Positions 1 to 9,604 of a stretch of 64,000 nt of DNA are shown here, one piece after another. The first letter of the stretch is position 1. The number at the start of each line of letters is the position of its first letter. Below the pieces are notes generated by a model. The model was given only the letters and a program-made list of their open reading frames with translations. It made no database searches and was not told the origin of the DNA. Origin of the DNA: CAWBUW01 sp963792075 (GTDB taxonomy: Bacteria > Chloroflexota > Anaerolineae > Anaerolineales > UBA4823). The translations under genes and the position numbers were made by a program. The stretch is from the NCBI GenBank assembly GCA_963792075.1, contig CAWBUW010000012.1, forward strand, positions 1,922,001 to 1,986,000, in the 5' to 3' direction.

Positions 1-1374
1 CCAGGTGTGGCGGAAAGCGTCATTGCCAAAAATTCCGTGCAGGTAACACCCCCAAATACGCCCATCATCGTTCACTCCGCCATCCGGGATGAGGACAGGT
101 TGGCGGTTGCGCTCCACAATATTGAGCCAGTTCTTACCATTGACAGTTGTCTCGCCCATGTGGATTTCGTAACCTTCCACCCACAACCCTGCTGCTGCTT
201 CGAGCCAGCCGCTTCCATTTTGAATCTGCGCCCGCGCCTGGTAAGTGGCCTTCTCGGCGAGAAAGCTGGTCCGCGCTTGCAACAAACCCAGCCCCATCAC
301 CTGTTCGATGCGCAACTCAACGTGCGCCGGGTCGAGGATTTCTTGGCCCAGCATCTGGTAGCCGCCGCAAATACCTGCCACCGCCCCGCCGCGCTCTGCA
401 AAACGAGTGATCGCTTCTGCCAGGCCGGTCTGTCGCAGCCAATCCAGGTCAGCGATCGTGCTCTTCGTGCCTGGGAGGATGAGGGCATGGGGGCTGCCCA
501 ATTCGGCCACAGATTTGACGTAGCGCAGGCTGATCCCGGGCTCTGCTTTGAGCGCGTCGAAGTCATCGAAATTCGCGATGCGTGGGAAAGCCAGAACGGC
601 AATGTCTATTTCCTTAGCCGCAGCAGGCGATGAAGGCGCGCCCGCTGTCTCCACCGAAACTGCATCTTCGTCGGGAAGGATGAGACCCCTCAGATAAGGT
701 ATCACCCCCAGGACCGGAACGTCCCCTTTTTGTTCCAAAATACGGATGCCGTCATCGAATAGGGAAAGATCACCTCGAAATTTATTGACCAGAAGCCCTC
801 GTACCAGGGAGCGTTCTTCCGGTTCAAGCAGCCAGAGTGTACCCAGCAGTTGCGCGAAGATGCCGCCGCGATCAATGTCACCGACGAGCAGAACAGGAGA
901 TTGGGCATAACACGCCACAGCCATGTTGACGATGTCACCTTGTTTTAAATTGAGCTCGACGGGGCTGCCTGCGCCTTCGATAATGATTAGATCATATTCA
1001 CTGCGCAGGCGATCGAGCGCGGCGCGGGCGCTTTCCCATAATAAATCCTTTTTCTCGTAATAGGTTTTGGCGGCGAGGGTTTGCCAGGGGCGTCCCATGA
1101 GAATGATCTGCGAACGTGCGTCGGCTTCGGGTTTGATTAACACCGGATTCATGTCCACGGAGGGGGGCAGGCCGGAGGCGATGGCTTGCAATGCCTGGGC
1201 GCGCCCGATCTCGCTGCCATCCACGCAGACGGCAGCGTTGTTGGACATATTTTGGGCTTTGAAGGGCGCGACACGCACGCCCCGCCGGGCAAAGATGCGG
1301 CACAATGCAGTGACGAGCAGGCTCTTGCCTGCCGAGGATGAACTCCCCTGGAGCATGATTGTTTTGGCTGTCAT
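1..1374 (-). CDS. cobQ: Cobyric acid synthase CobQ/CbiP (partial, C-terminus off the left edge)
   Basis: Glutamine-dependent amidase that converts adenosylcobyrinate a,c-diamide to adenosylcobyrate (amidations b, d, e, g). The frame is open from an ATG at 1374 to base 1, giving 458 codons of a family that usually has about 490 to 510. The N-terminal dethiobiotin-synthetase-like ATPase domain begins MTAKTIMLQGSSSSAGKS, with a P-loop, and includes the KAQNMSNNA segment typical of CobQ. The C-terminal class I glutaminase domain contains AGICGGYQMLG, with the nucleophilic Cys. Its ATG overlaps the cobC stop as ATGA, so the two are translationally coupled. It is the last visible gene of the cobalamin operon. 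Confidence 0.95.
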   Translation of the reverse strand, partial: MTAKTIMLQGSSSSAGKSLLVTALCRIFARRGVRVAPFKAQNMSNNAAVCVDGSEIGRAQALQAIASGLPPSVDMNPVLIKPEADARSQIILMGRPWQTLAAKTYYEKKDLLWESARAALDRLRSEYDLIIIEGAGSPVELNLKQGDIVNMAVACYAQSPVLLVGDIDRGGIFAQLLGTLWLLEPEERSLVRGLLVNKFRGDLSLFDDGIRILEQKGDVPVLGVIPYLRGLILPDEDAVSVETAGAPSSPAAAKEIDIAVLAFPRIANFDDFDALKAEPGISLRYVKSVAELGSPHALILPGTKSTIADLDWLRQTGLAEAITRFAERGGAVAGICGGYQMLGQEILDPAHVELRIEQVMGLGLLQARTSFLAEKATYQARAQIQNGSGWLEAAAGLWVEGYEIHMGETTVNGKNWLNIVERNRQPVLIPDGGVNDDGRIWGCYLHGIFGNDAFRHTW

Positions 1375-1979
1375 AGGTTTTTGTGTAAATGGCTCGTATC
1401 GTTCAATGAATTCAAGATAGCACCCGTGGGGTAAAAGGCTATTTCTGAGAGTGATGCGGGTGAGATCTGAAACTGCCAGTACATCAATGGATGCAATTTC
1501 AATGCAAGACAGATCAAGGATTGCAGCACGCCGCCATGTGCAACGATCAAAACAGACTGCCCTGTGTGCTCGCGATGAAAATCATTCAGCGCGGATTGGA
1601 CGCGCTCGGTCAACTGCTTGACCGTCTCTCCTCCAGGCGGCGCATTTTGATATACATCGTTTTCCCATGTAGCCAGCGCAGCGGGGTATTTTTCCTTGAT
1701 CTCGGCGTAGCGCATTCCTTCCCAATCGCCAAAATGGATTTCGCGCAGGCGCGCATCGACTCTGGTGTCGGCCTTATCCTTAGCGATAATTTTCCCCGTT
1801 TCGAGCGCACGCTTTAGGTCACTGGAATATACAGCGTCAAAATCCTGGTTCATCAAACGTTCTGCCAGGGCGTGGGCTTGCTGTCGCCCCGCTTCATTCA
1901 GTGGAATATCACTCTGCCCCTGGAATCGCTGGGCAAGATTCCAATCCGTTTGCCCGTGACGGACAAGGAACAATTTCAT
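1371..1979 (-). CDS. cobC: Alpha-ribazole phosphatase-like histidine phosphatase CobC
   Basis: 202-residue histidine phosphatase. The N-terminal LVRHGQTDWN carries the RHG phosphohistidine motif, and a second conserved segment (VAHGGVLQSL) supplies the other catalytic His. In this operon it most likely removes the phosphate from alpha-ribazole phosphate or adenosylcobalamin phosphate in the last step of nucleotide-loop assembly. The sequence alone cannot exclude a general phosphoglycerate-mutase-like phosphatase; the call rests on position between cobD and cobQ. It overlaps cobD (ATG at 1979, cobD stop at 1976-1978) and cobQ by 4 bp each. Confidence 0.85.
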   Translation of the reverse strand: MKLFLVRHGQTDWNLAQRFQGQSDIPLNEAGRQQAHALAERLMNQDFDAVYSSDLKRALETGKIIAKDKADTRVDARLREIHFGDWEGMRYAEIKEKYPAALATWENDVYQNAPPGGETVKQLTERVQSALNDFHREHTGQSVLIVAHGGVLQSLICLALKLHPLMYWQFQISPASLSEIAFYPTGAILNSLNDTSHLHKNL

Positions 1980-3038
1980 CGCTGCACCTCCCGGATGGCA
2001 CGCAGCAAGCGTGTATTTTCTTCAGCTTTGCGAGTGGCAATCCGGACGTAAGCTGCCAAACCGAAGGACGCGCAATCGCGCACAAGCATCCCGTGATGTA
2101 ATAACTTGAGACGGAATTGGGCGCCGTTATCAACAGGTAATAAAAAGTAATGGGTTTGAGAGGTAACGGGGTCAAAGCCCATTCCCTTCAACCCCAAAAT
2201 CAGATCTCCTTTTTCTCGGCGCAACCTGGCGAGCGTTTCTGCCAGGTGGTTTTCATCTTGTAAAGCCGCCAGGCCTGCTGCTTGAGCCAACGCGTTGACG
2301 TTCCAGGCCGGACGAAGCCCAGCAAGTGCTTCGATTACGGTTTTATCTCCAACCGCATAGCCCAGGCGCAACCCCGCCAGGGCATAATCCTTGGTCATGG
2401 AGCGCAACACCAGGATATTTTCTCGACGCTGGGAAACGGCCGTGCGCATCTGCGGGACAAAGGCAAGATACGCCTCATCCACCACAAACAAGGTCTCTGG
2501 ATATGCCTGCGCCCAATCGTCCAGCGCCTCCGGCGGAAGGATTTGCCCGGTCGGGTTGTTCGGGTTGCATAAGAATACCAGCCGAAAAGTGCGCTCATCT
2601 AATTTCTTGCGGATCCCGCTCGAGGGAGAGGGCAAACCCCGTTTCGGGAGTCGCGCGCCAGCGATGGAGATTCGCCCCTGCCAAACGGGCGCAGCGGTCG
2701 TACTCGCCGAAAGTCGGCTCAACCACCAGGGCAGGATCTCCCCTTTGCAGGAATGCAAAAGCTACCAGATGGATCAATTCGGCAGTCCCGTTTCCGACCA
2801 GGATCTGATTTATTTGAACGTCCAGCCGCGGCACGAGGGCGCGCCGCAAACCAATGGACTCGCGGTCAGGGTAAAGCTCCAACGGTGTGCAGCGAATTGC
2901 CTCTCGCACGGACGGAGAAGGCCCAAATGGATTGCTGTTGACGCTAAAATCCAGCACTTCGTCAGGGCGGATGCCGAGACGCTCCAGTTCGGCGTAGTCG
3001 AGCGCACCATGAACGGCCGGTTCAACGGAACTGGACAT
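1976..3038 (-). pseudogene. cobD: Threonine-phosphate decarboxylase CobD, split by one frameshift
   Basis: PLP-dependent class I/II aminotransferase-fold enzyme making (R)-1-amino-2-propanol O-2-phosphate, the linker used by CbiB. The N-terminal half starts MSSSVEPAVHG at 3038 and includes the substrate-binding DFSVNSNPFGPS. The C-terminal half continues in another frame with FLCNPNNPTG, VVDEAYLAF and the PLP-lysine segment RSMTKDYALAGLR. The halves join at a short A run (TTT on the plus strand, 2603-2605): removing one base restores ...RDPQELDERTF... and a protein of about 353 residues, the normal length. Nothing else is damaged, so an assembly error or a very recent mutation is likelier than old decay. 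The start overlaps the end of cbiB by 17 bp. Confidence 0.85.
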
Positions 3039-3948
3039 ATAAACCCCAGAATATGAAGGTGGTTGCCGCCAGGGCAACCGTAAAATACAACACCCGGCTG
3101 GCGCGGGCAATATCGGCACAGGTAGGCGCGCGCAGGCCCTTGCCAAGAACGTAATGCCCAATCTTTTCCAATTCAACGCCGAGCGCGCCCGCCATCGCGC
3201 TCATGGGAATCCCCGCGTTGGGGCTGGCGGTTGCCGGCGCGTCACGCCACATGATCTGCCAGGCTTGTTTGCCATTCGCGCCGGAAAGGAAAGCCGCTAA
3301 AACCATATACAATCCCGTCAGGCGGGCGGGGATGAAATTCAGCACGTCGTCCAAACGCGCCGGGAATTTGCCGAGCCACTCGCGCTCGCTGTCGTGGTAG
3401 CCGAGCATAGAATCCGCCGTGTTGGCGAAGCGATACGCCAGCGCGGCGGGCAGCCCACCGATGACAAAGAAGAATAATGGGGCGATGACCCCATCGGATG
3501 CATTTTCGGCCACTGATTCAACTGCTGCGGCTGCAACTTTCGATTCATCCAATTGAGAAGTGTCGCGGCTGACCAGGTGCCAGGAAAGCAGTCGCCGCCC
3601 TTCAGGGAGATCATGGGATTCAAGGGCAGCCTGCACTTCTTTGGCGGCCTGGTTAATGCCGCGCAGGGACAAGGTCAGTTTGAGTGCTATTGCCTGAATG
3701 AGAATCCCGGCCCAGAGCGGTAAGAGAGATGTAAAATAAACAATCAACCATCCTGCCCCGATCGTGAAGGCAAGCCCGGTGATCAGGATGAACACGCCAA
3801 AAGCCAACTCGGCGGCCGAATTTCTGCGCGGGCGAAAGCGCAGGAGGAACGCGATCAAATTCCCCATCCAGGCGGTAGGGTGGAAGCGGTTGGGAGGGTC
3901 GCTAAAAATAATATCCAGTAAGAGGGCGAAAGGGATCAGTATACTCAT
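3022..3948 (-). CDS. cbiB: Adenosylcobinamide-phosphate synthase CbiB
   Basis: 308-residue integral membrane protein that joins adenosylcobyrate to the aminopropanol phosphate made by CobD. The family's N-terminal signature is present (LLLDIIFSDPPNRFHPTAWM), followed by several hydrophobic helices and conserved segments such as ESVAENASDGVIAPLFF and GYHDSEREWLGKFPARLDD. Length is typical. Its ATG overlaps the cobS stop by 4 bp (3945-3948). In other nomenclature it is also called cobD, which should not be confused with the decarboxylase next to it. Confidence 0.95.
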   Translation of the reverse strand: MSILIPFALLLDIIFSDPPNRFHPTAWMGNLIAFLLRFRPRRNSAAELAFGVFILITGLAFTIGAGWLIVYFTSLLPLWAGILIQAIALKLTLSLRGINQAAKEVQAALESHDLPEGRRLLSWHLVSRDTSQLDESKVAAAAVESVAENASDGVIAPLFFFVIGGLPAALAYRFANTADSMLGYHDSEREWLGKFPARLDDVLNFIPARLTGLYMVLAAFLSGANGKQAWQIMWRDAPATASPNAGIPMSAMAGALGVELEKIGHYVLGKGLRAPTCADIARASRVLYFTVALAATTFIFWGLYVQFR

Positions 3949-4673
3949 GGGATCAGTCCAAAGACCAACAAAACGACGACTTCCACAATTTCAATGATCA
4001 TGCCAAAAACGTCGCCGGTGACGCCCCCCAGGTTGGTTTTGGCAATGCGCAAAATGGCGAGCATGGCCAACAAGCCGGCCGCCAGGGCGATAAGCCCTGG
4101 CGCTTTCAACCAGATTGCCAGGGCAAGCGGGATCAGCGCGCCCAGGACAATGGCCGGTTTCGTCAGGCCGGCGGCGAAATCCGCTCCCATACCGGTAGGA
4201 CGAGCCAATGGCCGAGTCCCGGCGAAAGTCACACACCAGCGCGCCAGGCTCGCCGCGAGCAGGATTGCGCCTGCCCCGCGCTCGGGCGCGAGCGATGCCA
4301 GCAACGAAAACTTCACCAGCAGGGTCAGGATCAGGCCCAGCACGCCAAATGCGCCGACGTGCGGATCTTTCATGATCTGCAAGCGGCGCTCCGGGTTGCT
4401 GGCGTGGAGCATGCCGTCGAAACAATCGGTCAACCCATCGAGGTGCAGGCCGCCGGTCAAGGCAACCCAGGCTGCCAGCGCCAGTGCAGCCGTGACCAGC
4501 GGCGGCGCAAACGAATCGAAAAGGATAAACAGCAGAGCTACCAACGCCCCCAGGCATAAGCCAACCAAAGGATACCAGCCGGCTGAGCGCCCGCTGTCAC
4601 CGGCCTGCCACTCGCCCGTTTCCGGGATGGGCAGGCTGGTCAGCAAGCGAAAGGCGGAAAAAAGATATTTCAT
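3945..4673 (-). CDS. cobS: Cobalamin synthase CobS (adenosylcobinamide-GDP ribazoletransferase)
   Basis: 242-residue membrane enzyme that joins adenosylcobinamide-GDP to alpha-ribazole (or its phosphate). The metal-binding signature GGLHLDGLTDCFDGMLH lies near residues 94-110, and most of the rest is hydrophobic helices, as usual for the family. The ATG at 4673 overlaps the cobT stop by 4 bp. Its substrate requires CobU activity, which is not encoded in the visible part of the operon. Confidence 0.95.
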   Translation of the reverse strand: MKYLFSAFRLLTSLPIPETGEWQAGDSGRSAGWYPLVGLCLGALVALLFILFDSFAPPLVTAALALAAWVALTGGLHLDGLTDCFDGMLHASNPERRLQIMKDPHVGAFGVLGLILTLLVKFSLLASLAPERGAGAILLAASLARWCVTFAGTRPLARPTGMGADFAAGLTKPAIVLGALIPLALAIWLKAPGLIALAAGLLAMLAILRIAKTNLGGVTGDVFGMIIEIVEVVVLLVFGLIP

Positions 4674-5722
4674 TCCTTCTCTGATACCCCTGCTTCACCA
4701 AAGGTTGCCATCTCCGCCAGGATTCTGCAGGCGACTTCTGCCAGCGAAATGCCGAGCGCAGCTCCAGTACCTTCACCCAGGCGCAGATCGAGATCGAGCA
4801 AGGGTTTCACGCCAAGCCAGTCGAGCATCACACCATGCCCAAATTCTTTCGAGTGGTGGGCTGAAATCAAATAAGGGCGGCATTGCGGCGCTATCGCTAC
4901 AGCGATCATCGCGGCAGCGGTGGAGATGAACCCATCGATCATAACGGGCTTGCGATTGGCTGCCGCGCCCAGCATCACGCCAGCCAACCCACCGATTTCA
5001 AAACCGCCTACTTTGGCGAGCAAGTCCAGGCCATCTTGCGGATTGGGTTTATTTACGTTCAGAGCACGTTCGATGGCGTTTATCTTGCGCTTCAACCCTG
5101 CATCGTCTACACCCGTGCCGCGCCCGGCGATTTCGGCGGGAGATCTCCCAGTCAACGCGCAGGCAATTGCCGCGGAGGGCGTGGTATTCCCGATGCCCAT
5201 ATCGCCCGTACCCACAATATCCAGCCCGCGGGCAATTTCAATTTCGACAACCTCGACACCGTTAAGAATGGCCTGGGTGGCCTGTTCGCGTGTCATGGCT
5301 GCTCCTCGGGCGATGTTAGCCGTTCCATAACCTATCTTCTTGTTGACCAGGCCGCTGTGGGCAGGGATATCCGTGGCCACGCCCATGTCCACCACCACCA
5401 CGCGTGCGCCAACCGCGTGCGCCAGCACATTAATCGCCGCGCCGCCCGCCAGGAAATTCAGTACCATCTGCGGTGTCACCTCTTGTGGAAAGGCGCTGAC
5501 CCCTTCTGCTACGACGCCATGATCGCCTGCCATCGTGATGATAACCTTCTCCTTGATCATGGGGATGGCATTCCCGGTGATCCCTGCCAGTTGGATTGAG
5601 ACTTCCTCCAACCGCCCCAGGCTGCCCTGGGGCTTGGTGAGTATATTCTGCCGCGCCCTGGCTGCTTGCGCTGCGGTTTCATCAATAGGTTGGATGCGAT
5701 CGATTAAGTTTTGTAAAGACAT
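4670..5722 (-). CDS. cobT: Nicotinate-nucleotide--dimethylbenzimidazole phosphoribosyltransferase CobT
   Basis: 350-residue cytoplasmic enzyme that activates the lower-ligand base as alpha-ribazole phosphate. Characteristic segments are KPQGSLGRLEE, MAGDHGVVAEGVSAFPQEVT, GDMGIGNTTPSAA and the C-terminal HHSKEFGHGVML region. Length matches the family. A sequence resembling a ribosome site (GGAGAAAA on the minus strand) sits just upstream of the ATG at 5722, after a 31-bp gap from cobB. Lower-ligand specificity cannot be read from the sequence. Confidence 0.95.
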   Translation of the reverse strand: MSLQNLIDRIQPIDETAAQAARARQNILTKPQGSLGRLEEVSIQLAGITGNAIPMIKEKVIITMAGDHGVVAEGVSAFPQEVTPQMVLNFLAGGAAINVLAHAVGARVVVVDMGVATDIPAHSGLVNKKIGYGTANIARGAAMTREQATQAILNGVEVVEIEIARGLDIVGTGDMGIGNTTPSAAIACALTGRSPAEIAGRGTGVDDAGLKRKINAIERALNVNKPNPQDGLDLLAKVGGFEIGGLAGVMLGAAANRKPVMIDGFISTAAAMIAVAIAPQCRPYLISAHHSKEFGHGVMLDWLGVKPLLDLDLRLGEGTGAALGISLAEVACRILAEMATFGEAGVSEKE

Positions 5723-5753
5723 TTTTTCTCCTATGTAAGTTTGTTGTTGGGTA

Positions 5754-7156
5754 TCAGGTTGATATCAAGAATTCCCTGCTTTCGCGGCAGCGCAATACGA
5801 ACCGCAACGCGAGTTCAGGTTTGGACCAAAAGGATAAATGCACATAAGAGGCCCACAGCGAGCCAACGCAGGCGCCCTCGGGCGCCGGGCTGCCGCCTCC
5901 ATCGATGGGCAACAGGTTAAAGGCCGGCGGTAGCGTTTCGGGGCGTCCTACCCAGGCGGAGTAATGAAATTCGTGCCCGCGCACGGTCTCATCCTGGCGT
6001 AAAAGCCATGAATCGCCTGCTGCTTGCGCCAGCCGGTAGCCTAAGTGAAGTCTGTCTGTCATCACCGATTGTCCGGGGAGCAGGCCAAACATGGCGTGTT
6101 CCTGTCCCTGTAAATCGGTGATGGATTGGGTAAGCGCCATCAACCCGCCGCATTCGGCATAAATGGGCATTCCGCTGGCGTGAGCGTTTTGCAGCGCTAG
6201 GCGCATGGGGTGGTTGGCAGCAAGCTCTGTGGCGTAGATCTCGGGAAAGCCGCCGCTCAAGATGACTCCGCAAGATCCTGCGGGCAGTGCGGCATCGTGA
6301 AGCGGGCTGAAGAAGGCGATCTCAGCCCCGGCTGCGCGCAGCAGGTCCAGGTTTTCCTGATAGGTGAAATTGAAGGCTTCGTCACGGGCTACGGCAATCG
6401 TTGGCGCGGCGGATGGAGCCTCAGTCTGCCAGCGCGCCTGGTATTCAGCCAGCAGGTTTTGGGTGGATACCGCAGGTGCCGAGCGGGCGATGTCCAGCAG
6501 GCGATCCAGATCCAAATATTGGGAGACGTGCGCGGCCGCGGCGTCGATAAAATCCTGCCAATGCCCGTTTTCGGCGGTGGGGACCAGGCCAAGATGGCGT
6601 TCGGAAATTTTTAGCGCCTGGCTGCGGGGCAGCCAACCGAGAACGGGCAAGCCCGTTGCCTGTTCGATGGCGCTGGCGACTCCCTGCCCGTGAGCCTGCC
6701 CGCTGACGTAGTTGACAATGAACCCTGCGACGGGTAGTTCAGGGTCGAAGTGCTGGTATCCCAGAGCGATAGCGGCAGCGCTGCGCGCCATGGATTCTGC
6801 GTTGATGATCAGAAGGATGGGGGTGCGGGTGAGTTTGGCCACCTGGGCGGTACTGCCAGCATCGTCCAGGTAGTTTTGTCCGTCGAATAAACCCATTACG
6901 CCTTCGATGATAGCAATATCGCTTGATTGCGCATGGTGATGAAACAATGCCGCCGCCGATTTGGGGGGAGCATCCAGGTATCGAGATTACGACACGCTCG
7001 CCCGGCAGCCAGGGTATGATAGGTTGGATCGATATAATCAGGCCCAACTTTAAAAGGCTGGATCGTCAAACCGCGCTGGCGCAGCGCCGCAATTAACCCG
7101 GCTACTATCGTGGTTTTACCAACCCCGCTTTGGACTCCGCCAATTACGATGCGCAT
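5754..7156 (-). pseudogene. cobB: Cobyrinate a,c-diamide synthase CobB/CbiA, split by one frameshift
   Basis: ATP- and glutamine-dependent amidase for the a and c carboxylates of cobyrinate. The N-terminal part (MRIVIGGVQSGVGKTT, P-loop; KVGPDYIDPTYH; NLDTWML) reads in one frame. The remainder, from LFHHHA through IIEGVMGLFDG, SGGFPEIYA and the glutaminase nucleophile YAECGGLMAL, reads in another. The break is a run of six G on the plus strand (6963-6968); one more base would give WMLPPKSAAALFHHHA and restore a protein of about 467 residues. All catalytic segments are present, so a homopolymer indel in the assembly is likely. The ATG shares a base with the cobO stop (TAATG). This enzyme implies late corrin-ring amidation, not only cobinamide salvage. 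Confidence 0.87.
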
Positions 7157-7704
7157 TAGAACTCAACCCCCGGCTGGGCCTGGATGCCCTGGTTATAGGG
7201 ATGCTTGACCAGCTTCATTTCTGTGACCAGGTCGGCATATTCGACCAAAGTTTCGGGGGCATCCCTGCCAGTGATGATCAGGTGCATGCGCGGAGGTTTG
7301 TGGGTAGAGAGCCAGGCGATCACCTCGTTTGTATCGAGCCATCCAAAATGCAGGGGATAGGTAAACTCGTCCAGCACCACAAGATCGAAGTCGCCGCTGG
7401 ATATCTTGGCTTGCGCTATCTGCCAGCCATTCCGGGCCAGGGCGATGGTCTCATCCATGTTTTCAGACTGCCAGGTGAATCCGTCGCCGCATTTGTGCCA
7501 TTCGATGCCCATCTTTTTGGCGGCTTTAACTTCGCCCGTGCTGGCAGTGGTGGATTTGATAAACTGGATCATGCAGACGCGGAATCCTCGCCCCCATGAG
7601 CGCAGAATGACGCCCAGGGCGGCAGAGGTCTTGCCTTTACCGTCGCCAGTGTTGACGATCACCAGCCCTTTCCTGCGCCGGGCGTTTCCGGGATTATTTT
7701 CCAT
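7156..7704 (-). CDS. cobO: Cob(I)yrinic acid a,c-diamide adenosyltransferase CobO/BtuR
   Basis: Adds the 5'-deoxyadenosyl upper ligand to reduced corrinoids. The P-loop NTGDGKGKTSAALG lies near the N-terminus and the Walker B-like VVLDEFTYPL further on; the C-terminus has the usual glycine/proline-rich end. The start at 7704 (MENNPGNARRRKG) is preferred because GGAGAAG lies 7 bases upstream; an in-frame ATG at 7728 would add eight residues overlapping btuD further. About 182 residues, normal for the family. Confidence 0.93.
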   Translation of the reverse strand: MENNPGNARRRKGLVIVNTGDGKGKTSAALGVILRSWGRGFRVCMIQFIKSTTASTGEVKAAKKMGIEWHKCGDGFTWQSENMDETIALARNGWQIAQAKISSGDFDLVVLDEFTYPLHFGWLDTNEVIAWLSTHKPPRMHLIITGRDAPETLVEYADLVTEMKLVKHPYNQGIQAQPGVEF

Positions 7705-8500
7705 ATTCGTTCTTCTCCATCGTTTCAATGTCGGGCATAACGAAGGGTGTATCGCGCAGGGGATGTTTCATAACCAGGATAGGCACACCATATACCTGGG
7801 TAAGCCGCTCGGAGGTCAGCACTACCTCCGGCGTTCCAATGGCAGCCAGTCCACCGTCGCTTAACAACGCTACTCGATCGGCGTAAATGGCGGCCAGGTT
7901 CAGGTCGTGCAGGCTGACAATCACCGCCAGCCCTTTCTGGTGCGCCAGGCGGCGCACGAGGCTTAAGATGTCGGTCTGGTATTTTAAATCGAGATGCGAG
8001 GTCGGCTCATCCAGCAGCAGGATAGATGGCTCCTGGGCAAGGACGCGGGCAATCACCATACGTTGGTGTTCTCCACCTGAAAGCTCGGTGGAACTGCGGT
8101 CGCTCAGATGTTCCAGCCCTACCATAGCGAGGGCTTGCTGGGTTATCCGATTATCTTGTGCCGTCAGTGGCAGGAACCAACCCCGATGGGGTGTGCGCCC
8201 CAGGGCAACGACCTGTTCCACCGTGGCAGCCCAGGATTCGCTGTCGGTCTGCGGGGCAAAAGCCAGCCTTCTGGCAGTATCTCGCGCAGAGGTTTGCCAG
8301 ATATCATGGTTGGCCAGGATGATATTGCCGTGCACTGGGCGCATCAGCCGCGCCATGGCGCGTAGCAGGGTGCTTTTCCCCACCCCATTTGGGCCGATCA
8401 ACGCCAGCACTTCGCCGGGGCGCACGTGCAGCGAAATCTGGCTGACGATGGGGCGAGTATCGTAGGCGCAGGTGATACTTTGTAAATCCAGGGTCGTCAT
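7694..8500 (-). CDS. btuD: Corrinoid ABC transporter ATP-binding protein BtuD
   Basis: 268-residue ATPase of the FecE/BtuD family. Walker A GPNGVGKST, signature LSGGEHQRM, Walker B ILLLDEPTSHLD and switch His (SLHDLNLA) are all present. It powers import through BtuC. It overlaps btuC (start 8500, btuC stop at 8497) and runs 11 bp into cobO. The FecE-type family also serves siderophores; corrinoid specificity is inferred from the riboswitch and the surrounding cob genes. Confidence 0.92.
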   Translation of the reverse strand: MTTLDLQSITCAYDTRPIVSQISLHVRPGEVLALIGPNGVGKSTLLRAMARLMRPVHGNIILANHDIWQTSARDTARRLAFAPQTDSESWAATVEQVVALGRTPHRGWFLPLTAQDNRITQQALAMVGLEHLSDRSSTELSGGEHQRMVIARVLAQEPSILLLDEPTSHLDLKYQTDILSLVRRLAHQKGLAVIVSLHDLNLAAIYADRVALLSDGGLAAIGTPEVVLTSERLTQVYGVPILVMKHPLRDTPFVMPDIETMEKNEYGK

Positions 8501-9522
8501 AAACCACCTCGCAATTCATGCTGACGAGTTTTAAGTAGGTACAGGAAGAAAATACCCCCCAGAAGGGAAGTGATGATGCCGACCGGCAGCTCCACAGGGG
8601 CCAGGAGGGTGCGCGCCAGGTCATCGGCGAGCAGAGTCAGGAGTGCCCCGATCAACGCGCTGGCAGGGATGAGCCGGCGGTGAGTCGCGCCAAACAGCAG
8701 CCTGGCGATGTGCGGCGAAACCAACCCAACAAAGCCGATCACACCGCCCGAGGCCACCGCAGCAGCAGTCACCAGGCTGGCAGCCACAACGACAACTCCG
8801 CGCACTTTTGAGATGGATAAACCGATGGTTTGGGCAGTTTCATCTCCGCAGGCCAGGGCATCCAGAGGACGCGATAGCAGCCATAAGGCGGCCATCCCGA
8901 TTACCAGATAGGGGGCGCTGCTCCACAAGTGGGGCCAGCTTCGCCCGCTGAACCCGCCCATCAGCCAGGCAAAAATCTCATGCATATTTTCATCACGAAT
9001 GAGCATCAACATGGAGACAGCCGATGAAAGCACGGTGCTGAGCGCCGCTCCTGCCAGAAGCATACCGATGACCGTGGCTTTGCCGCTCCCCCCGGCGATG
9101 ATATACACTACCAAAACAGCCAACAGCGCTCCCAGAAACGCCGCAAGAGGAATGGGGCCAAACCCGGCCATGCTCCAGGTCAGCCCCAATGAGATCGCCA
9201 GGGTTGCACCCAGGGCCGCTCCGCTGGATGCTCCGATGATGAAAGGATCTGCCAATGGATTGCGGAACAGTGCCTGGAATGCTGCTCCTGCCGTGGAGAG
9301 CCCGGCGCCGACCAGTGTCGCCAACAGGATGCGCGCCAGGCGCAGATCGCGCACAATGGCGATATCGGCTGGGTCCAGCCCCGGGTTGGCCGGGTTGGCA
9401 AGCACCTTCACCACGCGCTCGGGCGAGATGAAAACAGCGCCTACACCCAGGCTAAGAATCAGGCTGGCGAGGAGAACTCCTGTCAAAATCAAGATGACAA
9501 CTGTAAACCTGCGATGGCTCAT
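8497..9522 (-). CDS. btuC: Corrinoid ABC transporter permease BtuC
   Basis: 341-residue permease of the FecCD/BtuC family. It shows about ten hydrophobic segments and family motifs including RLARILLATLVGAGLSTAGAA (residues 62-82), NPLADPFIIGASSGAALGAT and GFVGLVSPHIARLL. It forms the membrane channel for the substrate delivered by BtuF. It is separated from btuF by 82 bp holding a stable hairpin, and overlaps btuD by 4 bp. Confidence 0.93.
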   Translation of the reverse strand: MSHRRFTVVILILTGVLLASLILSLGVGAVFISPERVVKVLANPANPGLDPADIAIVRDLRLARILLATLVGAGLSTAGAAFQALFRNPLADPFIIGASSGAALGATLAISLGLTWSMAGFGPIPLAAFLGALLAVLVVYIIAGGSGKATVIGMLLAGAALSTVLSSAVSMLMLIRDENMHEIFAWLMGGFSGRSWPHLWSSAPYLVIGMAALWLLSRPLDALACGDETAQTIGLSISKVRGVVVVAASLVTAAAVASGGVIGFVGLVSPHIARLLFGATHRRLIPASALIGALLTLLADDLARTLLAPVELPVGIITSLLGGIFFLYLLKTRQHELRGGL

Positions 9523-9550
9523 AGGAAAGATTTACTTTTTATCTGACCGG

Positions 9551-9587
9551 CCGCAGAGGCACAAGAGATTTTCCTGTGTCTCTGCGG
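9551..9587. terminator. Intra-operon hairpin between btuF and btuC
   Basis: Inverted repeat: left arm 9551-9563, right arm 9575-9587, 13 pairs with one G-T, and an 11-base loop. There is no clear U tract on either strand. Being inside an operon, it may act as an mRNA stabiliser or partial terminator that leaves more btuF than btuC transcript. Confidence 0.5.
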
Positions 9588-9604
9588 TGTAATAATCGGA
9601 AGTT

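Noticed and set aside
7..633. Plus-strand open frame of 208 codons at the left edge
   Set aside because: It is antisense to cobQ, whose minus-strand reading carries the glutaminase motif and full domain structure.
3994..4929. Long plus-strand open frame (311 codons) opposite cobS and cobT
   Set aside because: It is antisense to two clearly coding genes, low in complexity (Ala/Pro/Arg-rich) and has no recognised domain; an expected side effect of high G+C.
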